A DNA stretch of 64,000 bases, taken from assembly GCA_022113835.1 (NCBI GenBank), contig JAILWY010000007.1, forward strand, positions 3,601,001-3,665,000, written 5' to 3'. The position numbers and the translations under genes are program-made. The notes beneath the pieces were generated by a model, which ran no database searches, was not told the DNA's origin, and saw only the letters and a program-made list of their open reading frames with translations. Of the stretch, positions 1-10,868 are shown one piece after another; the first letter of the stretch is position 1, and every line of letters starts with the position of its first letter. The DNA comes from Atopsyche davidsoni (Eukaryota > Arthropoda > Insecta > Trichoptera > Hydrobiosidae).

Positions 1-3000
1 GAAAGTTCCCCGAGTATGAATTACACTGGAAATTTGAACGTAAATACACATTATGCTATGGAAACATCAGCTATGTCAAAATTGTTGTTGAAATAACAAA
101 AACAAATCAAGTTCTACGAAGACTTAAATAACCAATTATCTCGTAATGTTAAACTTTAAATACACGTTCAAAATAATTTCTAATACTGTATTTTAAAAGT
201 TTTTAAAATTTACAGTATTAAATAATATAAAGTATATCATAATATTATTTAAACGGTCCAGGCGTATGCTTTGAAAAAAATCTTTTAAAATCTCTTGTAT
301 GTGTCACATAGTTGGCAGCGGTTTTTTAATATGTGATAGTGAAAATCAAACAATGAACTGGGGCCACTGAAACAACAGTAATTTATTTTAAAATGTCATA
401 GAAATTTTCGTTTCGTGTATATTTGATTAAATAATCACGCTATTTCTGATATCAAATTTGATAAATTAATATTTTATCAAATATTTTTCTCAACGCAACC
501 AAAAGAACTGCCCCCCTTTTTAGTAAATTAAAGCAAAATTATGCATAAAATAACTTGCGTAGGAGTTCTTCAGATGGCATTTAAAATTCCAAAAAGTAAA
601 AAAAAGTATAAATTAAATAAAAACAGTTTTAAGGTATCACCAGTATTTGAGAATAATAAGCTAAAATTTAATTTCTCCGCTTTTAAAAAATATGCTTTTG
701 CAGTATAACATAATCACTGTCATAAAATTCCAAATAAACATCATTAATCAAAGGTTCTACCCACGCATTTTTACATTCACCTCCCTAACCTTACCTCCGA
801 TATCTTCATCATAAAAACCCGCAAATTTTCTTTAAAATTTCCAATTTTTCGTTACATCTTGGCCGTCTTTTCAATATTAAATCATTTTCATCCCCTACGA
901 CCGGAGTGAAAAGCTTTGTTGGAAAGTTGGAGAATTATATGAACGTAATTGAAAACTAACAAGACAATGAAACTGGAGTTAGACAGGGTAGAATGTAAGA
1001 CGCACCCTTACAGAAGCTACCGTCTACCCTTTAGTATAGCACGTATATATGTCACACTGTAAAACTACTTGCCAAGATTAATGGGCTTGTGACAGAGGGC
1101 GTATCATTCTGTTTAATGCTCAGCTGAATCTCTAAGACTTCTTTCATAATGATTAATTTTACTTAAAAGCTTCCGTTTGTGGGTATCTATAAACATGAAG
1201 GTATTTATTTTGAATTCTTTTAAGGTCCTTATCTTATAAACAGTGTAATGGACAAAAGCTCTCAGTCACGGTAACTATTATAGATTCCTTATGTATACTG
1301 AAACATGAAAACCCATTATCCAACTATCATTTATAATGTTTCCTATATAAAGTCAACTGTAAACAGAAATGTATAATAAAATATATAATTTACAATTTAT
1401 GTAAAATATAATATATACATTTCGGATTTCTGAAGTCTTAAAGCCAGTCGTATTTAGACGATACTGTGAGTTTAAAAACGCATTATGTTACAGTACATGT
1501 CTCTACGCTCTCTACACCGCCTTTAAAAATCTGCGATTAACATGTTCCGTCGAATTAGCTTCCGCCATATTACACATTCCAAAAAAGGACATAAAATTAA
1601 GTATACAAAAAGAATATCTCTTAAGCTCGCAGTAAAGTTTAGTTAAATGCCTAAATTGGCGCTCCTGAAAAATGGTGATTTTAAGCATAAGTCCCGAGCT
1701 TCCACGGCGTAATGTATTCTTTACAGGGAATATTCCTGAAAGCGCATAATTTCATTCAATTTATTTCGGCACCTTTTTACATTTGCTCCCGTATTTCTGT
1801 ATCTGGTAGTTACTCCTCGTCTATATTAATGCACTCACGCTAAATGTTACAAATAAATTTTACTATAGTTTTCTTAATAAATGAAGGTATTTTTTCTAAA
1901 AATAAGATGGATGGAATTTAGCCGCTGAGGCGTTAATGTTTGCTTATATTAAAATAAAATCATACACAAGTACTTTGAAATGAGAGTTATGAAATTATCT
2001 ATTTTAAAGTTGACATCATAAAATTATTTTTGTAAACTAATAAGTAAAGAAAATAAACTTCTATTTGTCTATCAATGTCACGATGTCACTAATGTTTTCC
2101 TTATTATTTACATCTAATTGATAATGTGAAGGGCGTTGAAAAAATGTTAATTATTATTATAATTTGGCGCTATTGGGTTGATATCTTATTATTCTTTTAT
2201 GTTATCACGTTTCTTTGTATAAAATTTCACGGACGACGAATGGATTTATCTCCTGGACATTTCCGAAGCCAGGGGATGAAAAATTACCACCCCTGGCGCC
2301 CACCACCCCCTAGACTGAAAATTATAAATTTCTGTCTAGCTCAAAAGCCAGTTTGCGTTGTTTCTCTCTGACTTTTACAGATGTTCGTTATTCTTAGCTC
2401 TTACTGTCTATACTATATTTTTACTGTATTTAATTTTCTAGTCTGTTATTGATAACTAAAATAGTCTTGATAACAATTCATTTTATTTTTTTTATGAATT
2501 ACTATCAAATCTAAATTAATCCAGGCATAAAACATGTTGACTAGGTAAAAAGTACATTTGCTATAATGTAAATAACCTTAAAATATTAACATGATTTACA
2601 TCGTACACAAATAATTTATATAAAATGCTATTACTCTTAAATGTATAAATTATAATTTTTATATGTATATTTCTTGCTGTCGTTATGTTAAGTTTTATGT
2701 ATCTTGTGCCTGTAAACTTTCAAAAAGTTTTTACTGCAGTTTTTAAAGCACTTGAAATCATAAATTCCACACCTTGAAATATTATCATTTTATGACTATG
2801 TTTATGACACCTGAGATTAATTACTTTAACTCAGGCATTGCACTCTTATTTTACGAGTATTTCGACTAGTATTATTAAATATTCAATGGTTTTTATTGTT
2901 CTTGAATCTGTTCAAAAAATCAAGCAATTTGCTACAAATATGATTAATTTATTCAAATACCCTCTGAGCGACATTGTCTTATAGAATAATCTTAAAAAAT

Positions 3001-3867
3001 GGAATATCTCAATTATTAAAATTCTCGATTTGGAATTTGGCATAAAAATCCTCATTAATGCTTTTTTAATTCCTCAGTTCTGAGAATTACGCTCCGGCTC
3101 TAGAAAAAACCTTTTGAATAATCTCTGATAAAATGCAAATTGATTAACAGTCTTCAGGGAGACCTCTCGCCTTATTTTATTTTATTTTTTAACATAACGT
3201 TTAATCCTCTTACAAGATAATATTTCATTAAATGCCTTTATCTGAAAATGCATAATCGTTCTAATATACCAAAAAATGCGAGTCTCGAATGCTTTTTCTG
3301 AATTGCTAACCTTTTTTATTCAAACATTTATTTGTTGTTTTTATTTATATAAGCTTTAAATACATATCATTGCTGTAATATAACCGCCATAAAGGTTTAA
3401 TATTCATATTACACATGACAGGCTTTTCTGTGATCTTCAATCATTTAAAGATAGCAGGCAATTTCGTATTGTGCCCCATCAGACAAACAAGTCAAAACTG
3501 CATAAATTATGCCTTTTCAAGGTATATTTCTGTACGTTTCTATTATGGTGGCCGTTTTAAATTTAACTCGAGAAAAACGTTTATATTATTTAGACTGGAT
3601 GACATGTTAATAATGATCAGAACCATCTTTCGTACCATTTATATACATATTTTATTTAGGCTACAGTAACTGATTCATTTGTTAATTTTTAAATATCTTT
3701 TCAGTAAATTATATCTTAGTTTGAAGTTTCTTTGCTTAAATACTCAAGCAGCAGGCTAAATTGGAACTGGAATCTTGACCAAGAAATTAAAATTGAGAAT
3801 TGAGACATAAATTAGTATATTTAACACAATGTGGAAAAATAATTATGTGCCAGAGACATAACATTAA
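1..3867. other. AT-rich non-coding stretch
   Basis: No gene is recognisable here. Open frames are short and have AT-rich, non-protein-like composition. The stretch is either intergenic or part of an upstream intron of the ASPP-family gene further right. A short GC-richer patch near 2260-2320 has runs of C but no exon structure that I can support. Confidence 0.6.
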
Positions 3868-3994
3868 AAACTCGCTGGAGTTACGTTGTCTTTTTTTTGG
3901 AGTTGAAGCCTGGACACTAGATTGCAACAATGCGAATTGAGGCTTTTGAAATGTAGCTTTATAAGAGAACCCTTAAAATATCATGGACAAAGGT
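3868..3994 (+). pseudogene. non-LTR retrotransposon reverse-transcriptase relic
   Basis: Frame-broken translation gives GVEAWTL followed, after a frame change, by RIEAFEM-stop-LYKRTLKISWTKV. This order (an 'EAWTL'-like block, then 'RIEAFEMWLYRRMLKISW'-like residues) is characteristic of the C-terminal part of reverse transcriptases of endonuclease-encoding LINEs found in many arthropods. The Trp codon of the 'EMW' block is a TAG stop here and at least one frameshift is present, so the copy is dead. A second, inverted and more decayed copy lies at 10778-10868. The clade (RTE/BovB-like or other) cannot be decided from such a short piece. Confidence 0.6.
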
Positions 3995-4679
3995 AAGGTG
4001 TCCTATTTTTCTAAATAATAAATATAGCCTACTACAGCCGGTTGTCCCAAAAAAAAAAATACTCACGTCAGTGGCTAGAAGTCGAGAGTACAGCCGAATG
4101 AGTAAGACCGGCTAAGGACAAACTTTTCTTCAGTGAAATGGTTCGAGAGGCACTTGGAGAAGAAAAAGCTCGAAATAAAAACAAATATAAGAATCTACCG
4201 CCTTCTAAATAGCCTTAAATTATTTTCATACCATTTTCACATTTGATTTTGAATATAAAAGATATTGTAATTCGCCTACACAGGATTGCTTTCTGTCGTA
4301 ACAATGCCGACTTCAAACGCCCTGAAAAATATCGACCAGAGCCTTATTCACATTCTAACAATAAGCAGCGCTTCAAAGGTTTTAGTTCCATGAAAAAATT
4401 TCATGTCAATTATGTAATAAAAATAAACACACTTCCGTTTAATATTTTGATCCACAGTAAATTTTTGTCGTTAAGTTACGATAGTGAATTTATAGGGTTT
4501 TGTTGTAAGTAAATGATTTTTTGGTAGCGCGTATTCATATACATTTCAAAACCCCCAGGGCTTATCTTTTTATGAGTAGTCAGGGACAGTCTTTCTGGTT
4601 ATCCGTGCCCGAACTCTCATCCTGTAGAGGATTAAAACTCCAATGGAAATGCTGGTATATATTACTATGCGTACGGAGC

Positions 4680-4844
4680 TTCAAAGACTGCGATCTGCTG
4701 ACACTAGCAAATCTAGCAGAGCTTACGGTTGCTCAGACTTCAGTGGAGAGGTTTAAGCTTGCACTTGAGCTTCTGGATGAGACTCTCCTAGTGAAATATT
4801 TATCTGAGCATTCCTTACATGTTGAATTCTTACTTTCAAACTAA
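4680..4844 (+). pseudogene. probable hAT transposase C-terminal relic
   Basis: One reading frame ends with ...LTVAQTSVER followed by a leucine-rich helix and LSEHSLHVEFLLSN, then a TAA stop. The pattern 'P-x-T-S-x-E-R ... L-S-x-x-S-h-x-x-h-x-F-L' is the usual shape of the hAT-family C-terminal dimerisation region, which commonly ends a few residues later. The hallmark residues T-S-V-E-R are present but the usual Phe-Ser after ER is altered, and nothing recognisable as the catalytic part precedes it. I read it as a truncated transposase remnant; chance resemblance remains possible because the match rests on about 45 residues. Confidence 0.4.
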
Positions 4845-5145
4845 CCAAGTCAAATTAACTTAAATAAAAAATACTATTTTGAAACGTAAATTTTAAATAT
4901 CGCTCCACAAATTGAAGATTTTTTTAAAAATTTCTTTCAGGTTATGTGAACTTTATCCTTGAATGGTTTACTAGAAGTTTCGAATATTTCATTGATCGAT
5001 TATTCTTAAAGAGCAATGTTCTTATGTAATCTTATTGTAATATCGGGGATTAAGTTTGTGTATTAATATAATTTGATAATGATTAAGAACATTTTTTTAA
5101 ATATTGAAAATTGATTAAAGAAACTCTTAGAAAAATATATCAACG

Positions 5146-5218
5146 TGATTTGTGCGGGATTCGAACCCACATCCCCTCGCTTACATGGCAGGTGCATTAC
5201 CAACTATGCTAACCAATC
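5146..5218 (-). tRNA. tRNA-like sequence, left arm (pseudo-tRNA or SINE head)
   Basis: This is the mirror copy of the tRNA-like sequence at 5543-5615, contained in the left arm of the 222-bp inverted repeat and identical to it. It has consensus internal A-box and B-box promoter sequences for RNA polymerase III. Structural faults are described under the right-arm copy. A 48-nt fragment related to its 3' part and tail recurs at 48817-48864, which supports a dispersed tRNA-derived repeat rather than a working tRNA gene. Confidence 0.45.
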
Positions 5219-5542
5219 ACTAGTACTAGACAAGAATTTTTAATAATCATATCCTATAAATGAAACAATGTTCTTATTATGCCTAATTAAATATTGTGTG
5301 ACTTGCAATACTAGACTTTTAACACAAAGTACTGAGTGAAGCATTTTAAATCCAATCTGGATATTAGTCTATTTAATTATGTCAATACACGTACTTGTTA
5401 AATTTATTATTGGTTTTTGTGAAGACCATCTCACAGGAAGTACGATTTTACCTATACAGGTTTTATATATTTAATTAGGCATAATAAGAACATTGTTTCA
5501 TTTATAGGATATGATTATTAAAAATTCTTGTCTAGTACTAGT

Positions 5543-5615
5543 GATTGGTTAGCATAGTTGGTAATGCACCTGCCATGTAAGCGAGGGGATGTGGGTTCGA
5601 ATCCCGCACAAATCA
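5543..5615 (+). tRNA. tRNA-like sequence, right arm (TGT anticodon position)
   Basis: A near-complete cloverleaf can be drawn. The acceptor stem GATTGGT/ACAAATC has 6 of 7 pairs. The D stem GCAT/ATGC is perfect inside an A box matching TRGCNNAGYNGG. The anticodon stem CCTGC/GCGAG has one mismatch and one wobble. The T arm GTGGG-TTCGAAT-CCCGC lies inside a perfect B box. The anticodon position reads TGT (Thr), but the base before it is A instead of the near-universal U33. It looks like a tRNA pseudogene or the head of a tRNA-derived SINE; its tail continues to about 5688. Confidence 0.45.
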
Positions 5616-6129
5616 CGTTGATATATTTTTCTAAGAGTTTCTTTAATCAATTTTCAATATTTAAAAAAATGTTCTTAATCATTATCAATCAATTAAACCT
5701 GTATAGGTAAAATCGTACTTCCTGTGAGATGGTCTTCACAAAAACCAATAATTAATATAATTTGTTATCAATGTTTCGTGCACATTTTGTTCAGTATAAT
5801 AACTAGCGTATTGATCATAGAAAATACAATTGTATATTTTGTTTAAATTTGATGTGTATGTTTTTAGAGAGATGTGCTGCTACTCAATTCCTACATTTTC
5901 AAAATTCGTCAGGGCCTATCAATGTTTATTATTTTTTTTCATATTAAATTGCGATTTAACAGATTGAACAGACTTCTTCGAATACAGTTTTTTTTTTATC
6001 AGTGGCGTACGTAAAATAAAGTATCCGTGAGTAATCCATTTATTTTGGTTTCATATCACGACCGCAAACCACTTCGGGCTGTCAACCTCCGACTTTTCGT
6101 CCACGACTTTTCGTTTTCGTACGGCGCAG

Positions 6130-6760
6130 CGTCAAAACAAAACGAAGCTGACGGCCAAATTGCCGTAGAGGGGAACGTACCCCGTATCGATTTTTTCCCT
6201 CCGTTAAATTTATGCTAAAAATATATTTTATTTTCAATAATTTTATTTTATTTTTTTAAATTTTATTGTAAAAATTAAAAGAGCTCTTAAAAATCAAAAC
6301 TGACGGCTAAATTATCGTAGAGATGAATTTATTTCACCCCATCAAATTTGTACCAAAAGATTTTATTTTTAATTATTTAAAAAAATTGTTTTTTTAAAAA
6401 ATATTGTATATATATTAAAAAAGCGCTTAAAAATCAAAACTGACGGCTAAATTATCGTAGAGGGGAATATATTTCGTATCGATTTTTTCACTACGAAGAG
6501 TTTTTTTATATTGATGTTTTTCAGCGCTTAGAAATCAAAACTGACCAATATCTAACATATCTAAATATTTATCAAAAAAGGGCTTAAATATCAAAAACTG
6601 ATCGCTAAGTTTTCATAGATTTCTTTTATTTTTAAAAATTTAATATTTTTTATTGGAGCACTTAAAATATAGACTTACCCTTAAATCACTAGAGGAAGTA
6701 TCAATATCTGAAAATCGTTAATAATAAATTTAATGGAGTACTTTAAAATTTATATGTATA
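6130..6760. repeat. degenerate tandem repeat with shrinking period
   Basis: A core of the form 'GCTTAAAAATCAAAACTGAC' followed by 'GGCTAAATTATCGTAGAG' recurs in the same orientation. Copies start near 6140 (GC-rich version), 6281, 6421, 6523 and 6579, with fragments near 6656 and 6735. Spacing falls from about 150 to 140 to 100 to 60 bp and the sequence drifts steadily. The unit contains stop codons in each frame, so it is not coding. The first copy is CpG-rich and the later ones are AT-rich. Confidence 0.75.
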
Positions 6761-6839
6761 TATATATATATGTCCACAATTAATATGTTTTTTTTTCAAT
6801 ATTTATTTAATAATATAAAAGTCCAGCGTGGATTTTTAC

Positions 6840-7110
6840 TGCTGGGCGAGTTTTATAGCACGAAACAGGTCGTTTTTGGTCACAGAGTGTAAATTGTCGT
6901 AGAGCCATGGCGGGCGCGCGGCGGAGCGCCAAACGGAAGGGCGTTTGACGATCGTTTTCCGGTCGTGGGTTTTAATTGGTAATTTATTTTTCCGGCTTGA
7001 CAGCACTCGACCGGACGTGGGCCGGAGGAGGCTTTTCTAGTAACAATTAGCGTCGTTATTGGCTGTAAAGGAAAGCGAGCAGCTGATCGGGCCGCTTGCA
7101 GACTTCAGCA
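6840..7110. other. CpG-rich islet in AT-rich DNA
   Basis: GC and CpG content rise sharply above the flanks, including a short open frame at 6907 that starts MAGARRSAKRKGV and then stops. There is no donor site in a usable place, so I do not call a gene. Such islets in long non-coding DNA may be regulatory elements or promoters of unseen transcripts. Nothing in the sequence decides between these. Confidence 0.35.
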
Positions 7111-7184
7111 ACGCATTGATATACTTGAAAATCATTCCATGTTGTTATAATACATTTTTGAACTTTTTTTATTGCAGTTTTCAA

Positions 7185-7186
<2 letters not shown>

Positions 7187-7264
<78 letters not shown>
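7187..7264. repeat. (AT)39 microsatellite
   Basis: Seventy-eight bases of uninterrupted alternating A and T. The tract is self-complementary and likely to vary in length between individuals. Confidence 0.97.
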
Positions 7265-7267
<3 letters not shown>

Positions 7268-7408
7268 TCTTTCTATTGTTTTAAATATTTTCTAAAAAAA
7301 ACTATATATAGTAACTATATTTATGAAAATTAATATCACGCCAGAAAGTATAGGTTCCTATTACAGAAATTCAATATTTTTGACAGTCCTTGGTGGAATT
7401 CCATTTTA

Positions 7409-7603
7409 ATATTTTTGAGTAAAATACTTGAGTGATTTTCCACATGTTCGTTTTTATTTGTGACCGGTTTCGCCAACCTTTCACGTTGGCATTATCAAAC
7501 AGAGGTTTGAGTTGATTGGCATTATCAAACTCTGTTTGGCGAAACCGGTCACAAATAATAACGAACATGTGGAAAATCACTCAAGTATTTTACTCAAAAA
7601 TAT
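7409..7603. repeat. foldback element, 68-bp arms with GGCGAAACCGGTC motif
   Basis: Positions 7409-7476 and 7536-7603 are reverse complements with one mismatch in 68 bp. The 59-bp centre holds a direct repeat of TTGGCATTATCAAAC. Read outward from the centre, each arm starts with GGCGAAACCGGTCAC, followed by an A-rich AAATAA stretch. On the minus strand the motif is preceded by TTGATAA and a 6-bp hairpin (GCCAAC/GTTGGC). The layout resembles the hammerhead-like motif near the ends of Penelope-like retroelements. Two such ends would then be arranged head to head; the family assignment is inference. Confidence 0.8.
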
Positions 7604-10600
7604 CCTACATTACACCTAAATTTTATATATGTAATTGTTTTCACTGAATGTTAAATAAAAACATAGAATACAGCTTGCAGCTCTCGTTCATAATATTGAT
7701 TTATTTTCTATAACACAGCAATGCTTGGTAACTAATAAACACCTTTCTAGGCCGTGTTTTTTATATCCTATTCTCTAGTATTTTCTTTTTCCGCATCAAC
7801 AGTTTTTTTGTTATTTTTCATTGTTGGTTCACACCCTAACGAGAAAAATAGCTATTAAAAAACATTTAGTAAAACAGGTTTAAAGTTGTGCTTGCGCTTG
7901 GTACTTAGAATAACTCGTTTATTTATTGTATTGTCATGACTACGATAAAGTAGGCATTTTTCAGTGTTATTAAGCTTCCTCGAATAGAAGGATATATTAA
8001 AACTCCTGCATTAATGCATAAATTAAGGTGTCCCTCGGCGTGTCGTTCTTCTTGTGATTCGTTTAACACCTTGTCGCAGGCAAATTGTGCATTACTTTAT
8101 GGAAATTTCGCTCTCCAGTATAAAAGGAAAAATGTAATTTTCTGCTCCCTTTTACATAATTGACATACCTGTAATAAAAATCTACAGATTATTAATATTA
8201 AAATATTAAGATTGGATGTTGTTAACTCGAATTGCATAAAACGAAATCGATTAATCATGAATAGTAAATTTTGTAAAATATAAAGGGATTGTATTACCAT
8301 TACAATAATAATACAAATCTAATTTTTAAATTGTGCGCGTAATTTTTATGTAAGTCTGTGAATCGATGAAACTAAAGTTTATGTGGAATTGTATCTAATC
8401 TTTTGTGTAATGATGCAAAAGTTTGATGATGGTACAAATGTATTTAATACTGAGCTCATTAGACGTACCAATAAAAATTTAAGGAATGTTTGTACCCACA
8501 TGTCGTTAGATATGATATGTTTATTGCGTTTCAAGTGCAATTAAATAGGTATCATTTGAATAAAGCGTTATTTTTTTATATGGGAAGTCTCCGTAACCTC
8601 AACATCTTGCCTTTTTCTGTTGAGCTTTCCCGTCACGTCCAGGCGCAAGCGCTTTCTTTCTTATTAATCTTACCAATTTGTTTCCCGGCTTTGCACCCTC
8701 CGTAGGGGATGGTTTCACTTATGCGCTGTAGCAACAAAAATCTTTCATTTTTACATGTGACGCTTAAATTTCTGTATACTACAGCACAAGCGAGTAGTCT
8801 ACGAAGTGTAGTATTCAATACGCTCAAGCCTTAGCCAAACAGCTATCAGTGCCTTCAAATAGTATGTTTCTATAATATAAGTCTTCTTTGTTTCATCAAT
8901 CCAAAAAATAGCTTCAGGTTATATTATCATCACGATTCTACAGCATTCGGTTAATATTATTGCTCCCGTGAGTAATCTCCGTATAATAAAAGTGTGACAC
9001 GCCAACAGATCCCCAAACGTATGGTTATCACCAGGAGCACCACTTGTTATAAAATTATATGTTAATTTTAACAGGGAGCAAAAAGCTAATCTTCCTAGCA
9101 GCAAATTAGCACCTGGCGACGCTGGAGGAGAACCGCCCGACTTTACGGCGCGTATTACGTATACTGTACTGAAACCCACCCCCGGCCGGTACAACCCTTG
9201 CGCCAGAGCTGCTGCATTAAACGTATGAACTGAAAGAGACGAGTCTCACCAAATTAAAGTTATAAAAGTAAATTCAGGCAGGTCCTCGCTGCAGGTTTAA
9301 TTTGGCTGTGTTATGGAATGTCGTGTTTTGGGCATTCATTACTTTTTTTATGTTCTTCTCTATATTAACGGTGTCAGCGTTTGTGCTTTAATGCGCTCGA
9401 AAAAAAATAATATTATGTGCGAATTATATAGTTACTACTCTAACTGTCCGATATTAGAAATTTTCATATTGAATTTTACTCAAACAGTTTGTACAATGCC
9501 TTAACATATTATATTAGGTTCGATAAATTTATACGCAATTCAGATTGTATCATTTTCATTGCCATAAACATTGAGATTCAATCTTCCCCTATCTACGAAC
9601 CCTTAGCTTCGCAAAATGTGTCAATGAGCGAACATAACAACTAACTGATAGTTTGATGGCTTGAACATTGAATTTACGGGCCTGTGACTTATTCAAAACA
9701 ATCAAAATTAAATAAAACATAACATATCAAATAAACTGTTAAGAAAACGATCGCAAAATATTAAAAATTGATATCTTTTGTATAATTAAATATACTCTTT
9801 TTCCTTTAGTCGGTATTACATTTGGTGTACCTTTATACGAGAAATTTAATCAAACACCTGCTACAATATGATAAATGGTCCACCTAAGAACTTATTACTA
9901 CCAAAAAAACTAATTTGTATTATTTACGGTTGTTTTAATAAGAAATTTTTTACTCAAAGCATAAGTATTCAAAAAAATCCTTCGCGGGGAGGCTGTATCC
10001 ATCTCGGCGGAGTACAGTACTTACAACGAAGCAAACTGAACGGAACAGCATCGCATCCCCAATCCCTGAATGTAAAGGCTTTGATTTCCCCAGTGTCCAC
10101 GGCGCTTTATTTGACGACCACCCCCACCCTGGCCGAGGCTTCAGCGGAAATGCTTATTAATTAATACTTTGTTTGAACAATAGACTTAATCTCTAAAGGA
10201 CTCCCATTACAGGTCATCCCTGACCCTCGTTTTAAGACTGAATTTTTATTATTCATGATTTCAGTAATAACCTAAGTTAATGTAGCAAATATTGCGCCTT
10301 GATTTGAAATCGTAATGTATTTTATCTGAATTTAACATACTTAATATATCATAATCAATTTATTGACTTTATGATAAATATATCTTTCCATTGCAAGCTT
10401 GTGTCAAATTAATTGGCAGCAAATATAGAAATATGCTTTATTTAATAAAACCCCTATTATGAGTCGAAAAGTTTCTTATTGTTCAATACAATGATTATTA
10501 CTGTCTCTAAAATATTTTAACAAAGAGTTACTATAAGAAAATGCAAAAAGACTAGGTTACAACTAATTTTTCAAGCTAATACATATTTTTTCATGTCACA

Positions 10601-10777
10601 AAATTAATTTACGTGTCTGCAGTCTTGGGCTTACGATATTGCGTTTCAAAATACAAAGTAGCTCCATTAATCACAGCTTTTTAAGTGTTGTTTTAAATTG
10701 AAGTTTGATAAAAATAGGCTAAAGCACCTGAGTATCGTGTCTCTAAAGTAAAAATACAAACTTTCCAAATAACTCAC
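7604..10777. other. non-coding stretch
   Basis: I see no gene. Small GC-richer patches near 9100-9200 and 9990-10150 contain open frames of 90-98 codons on opposite strands. Their translations have no recognisable family, and stops are naturally rarer in GC-rich DNA, so I do not call them genes. Confidence 0.5.
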
Positions 10778-10868
10778 GGTATTTTAAGGATTCTCTTGTA
10801 AAGCGGGATTTTAAAACGCTTAATTTTTTTGCATTGTAGCTGTTTTGAGTGTCCAGGCCTTGTTGTAA
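10778..10868 (-). pseudogene. second non-LTR retrotransposon relic, inverted
   Basis: The minus-strand translation gives KAWTL and, after a frame change, LYKRILKI. At the DNA level the reverse complement shares GCCTGGACACT, ACAATGC and most of GCTTTA-AAGAGAA-CCTTAAAATA, in the same order, with the + strand copy at 3868-3994. It is heavily decayed with in-frame stops. The two copies show that the same LINE family inserted in both orientations. Confidence 0.5.

Larger units (their letters stand above)
5073..5752. repeat. nested inverted-repeat locus, arms A/A' (222 bp) and B/B' (58 bp)
   Basis: Positions 5073-5294 and 5467-5688 are reverse complements of each other with no mismatch that I found over 222 bp. 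A second pair, 5406-5463 and 5695-5752, is also a perfect reverse complement. The order is A-spacer-B-A'-B', so the two pairings are interlocked: A:A' encloses B, and B:B' encloses A'. Each A arm contains a tRNA-like sequence. A transcript could form a very long duplex. The locus could be a head-to-head insertion of a tRNA-derived short interspersed element, a foldback transposon, or an assembly artefact from a foldback read. Confidence 0.9.
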
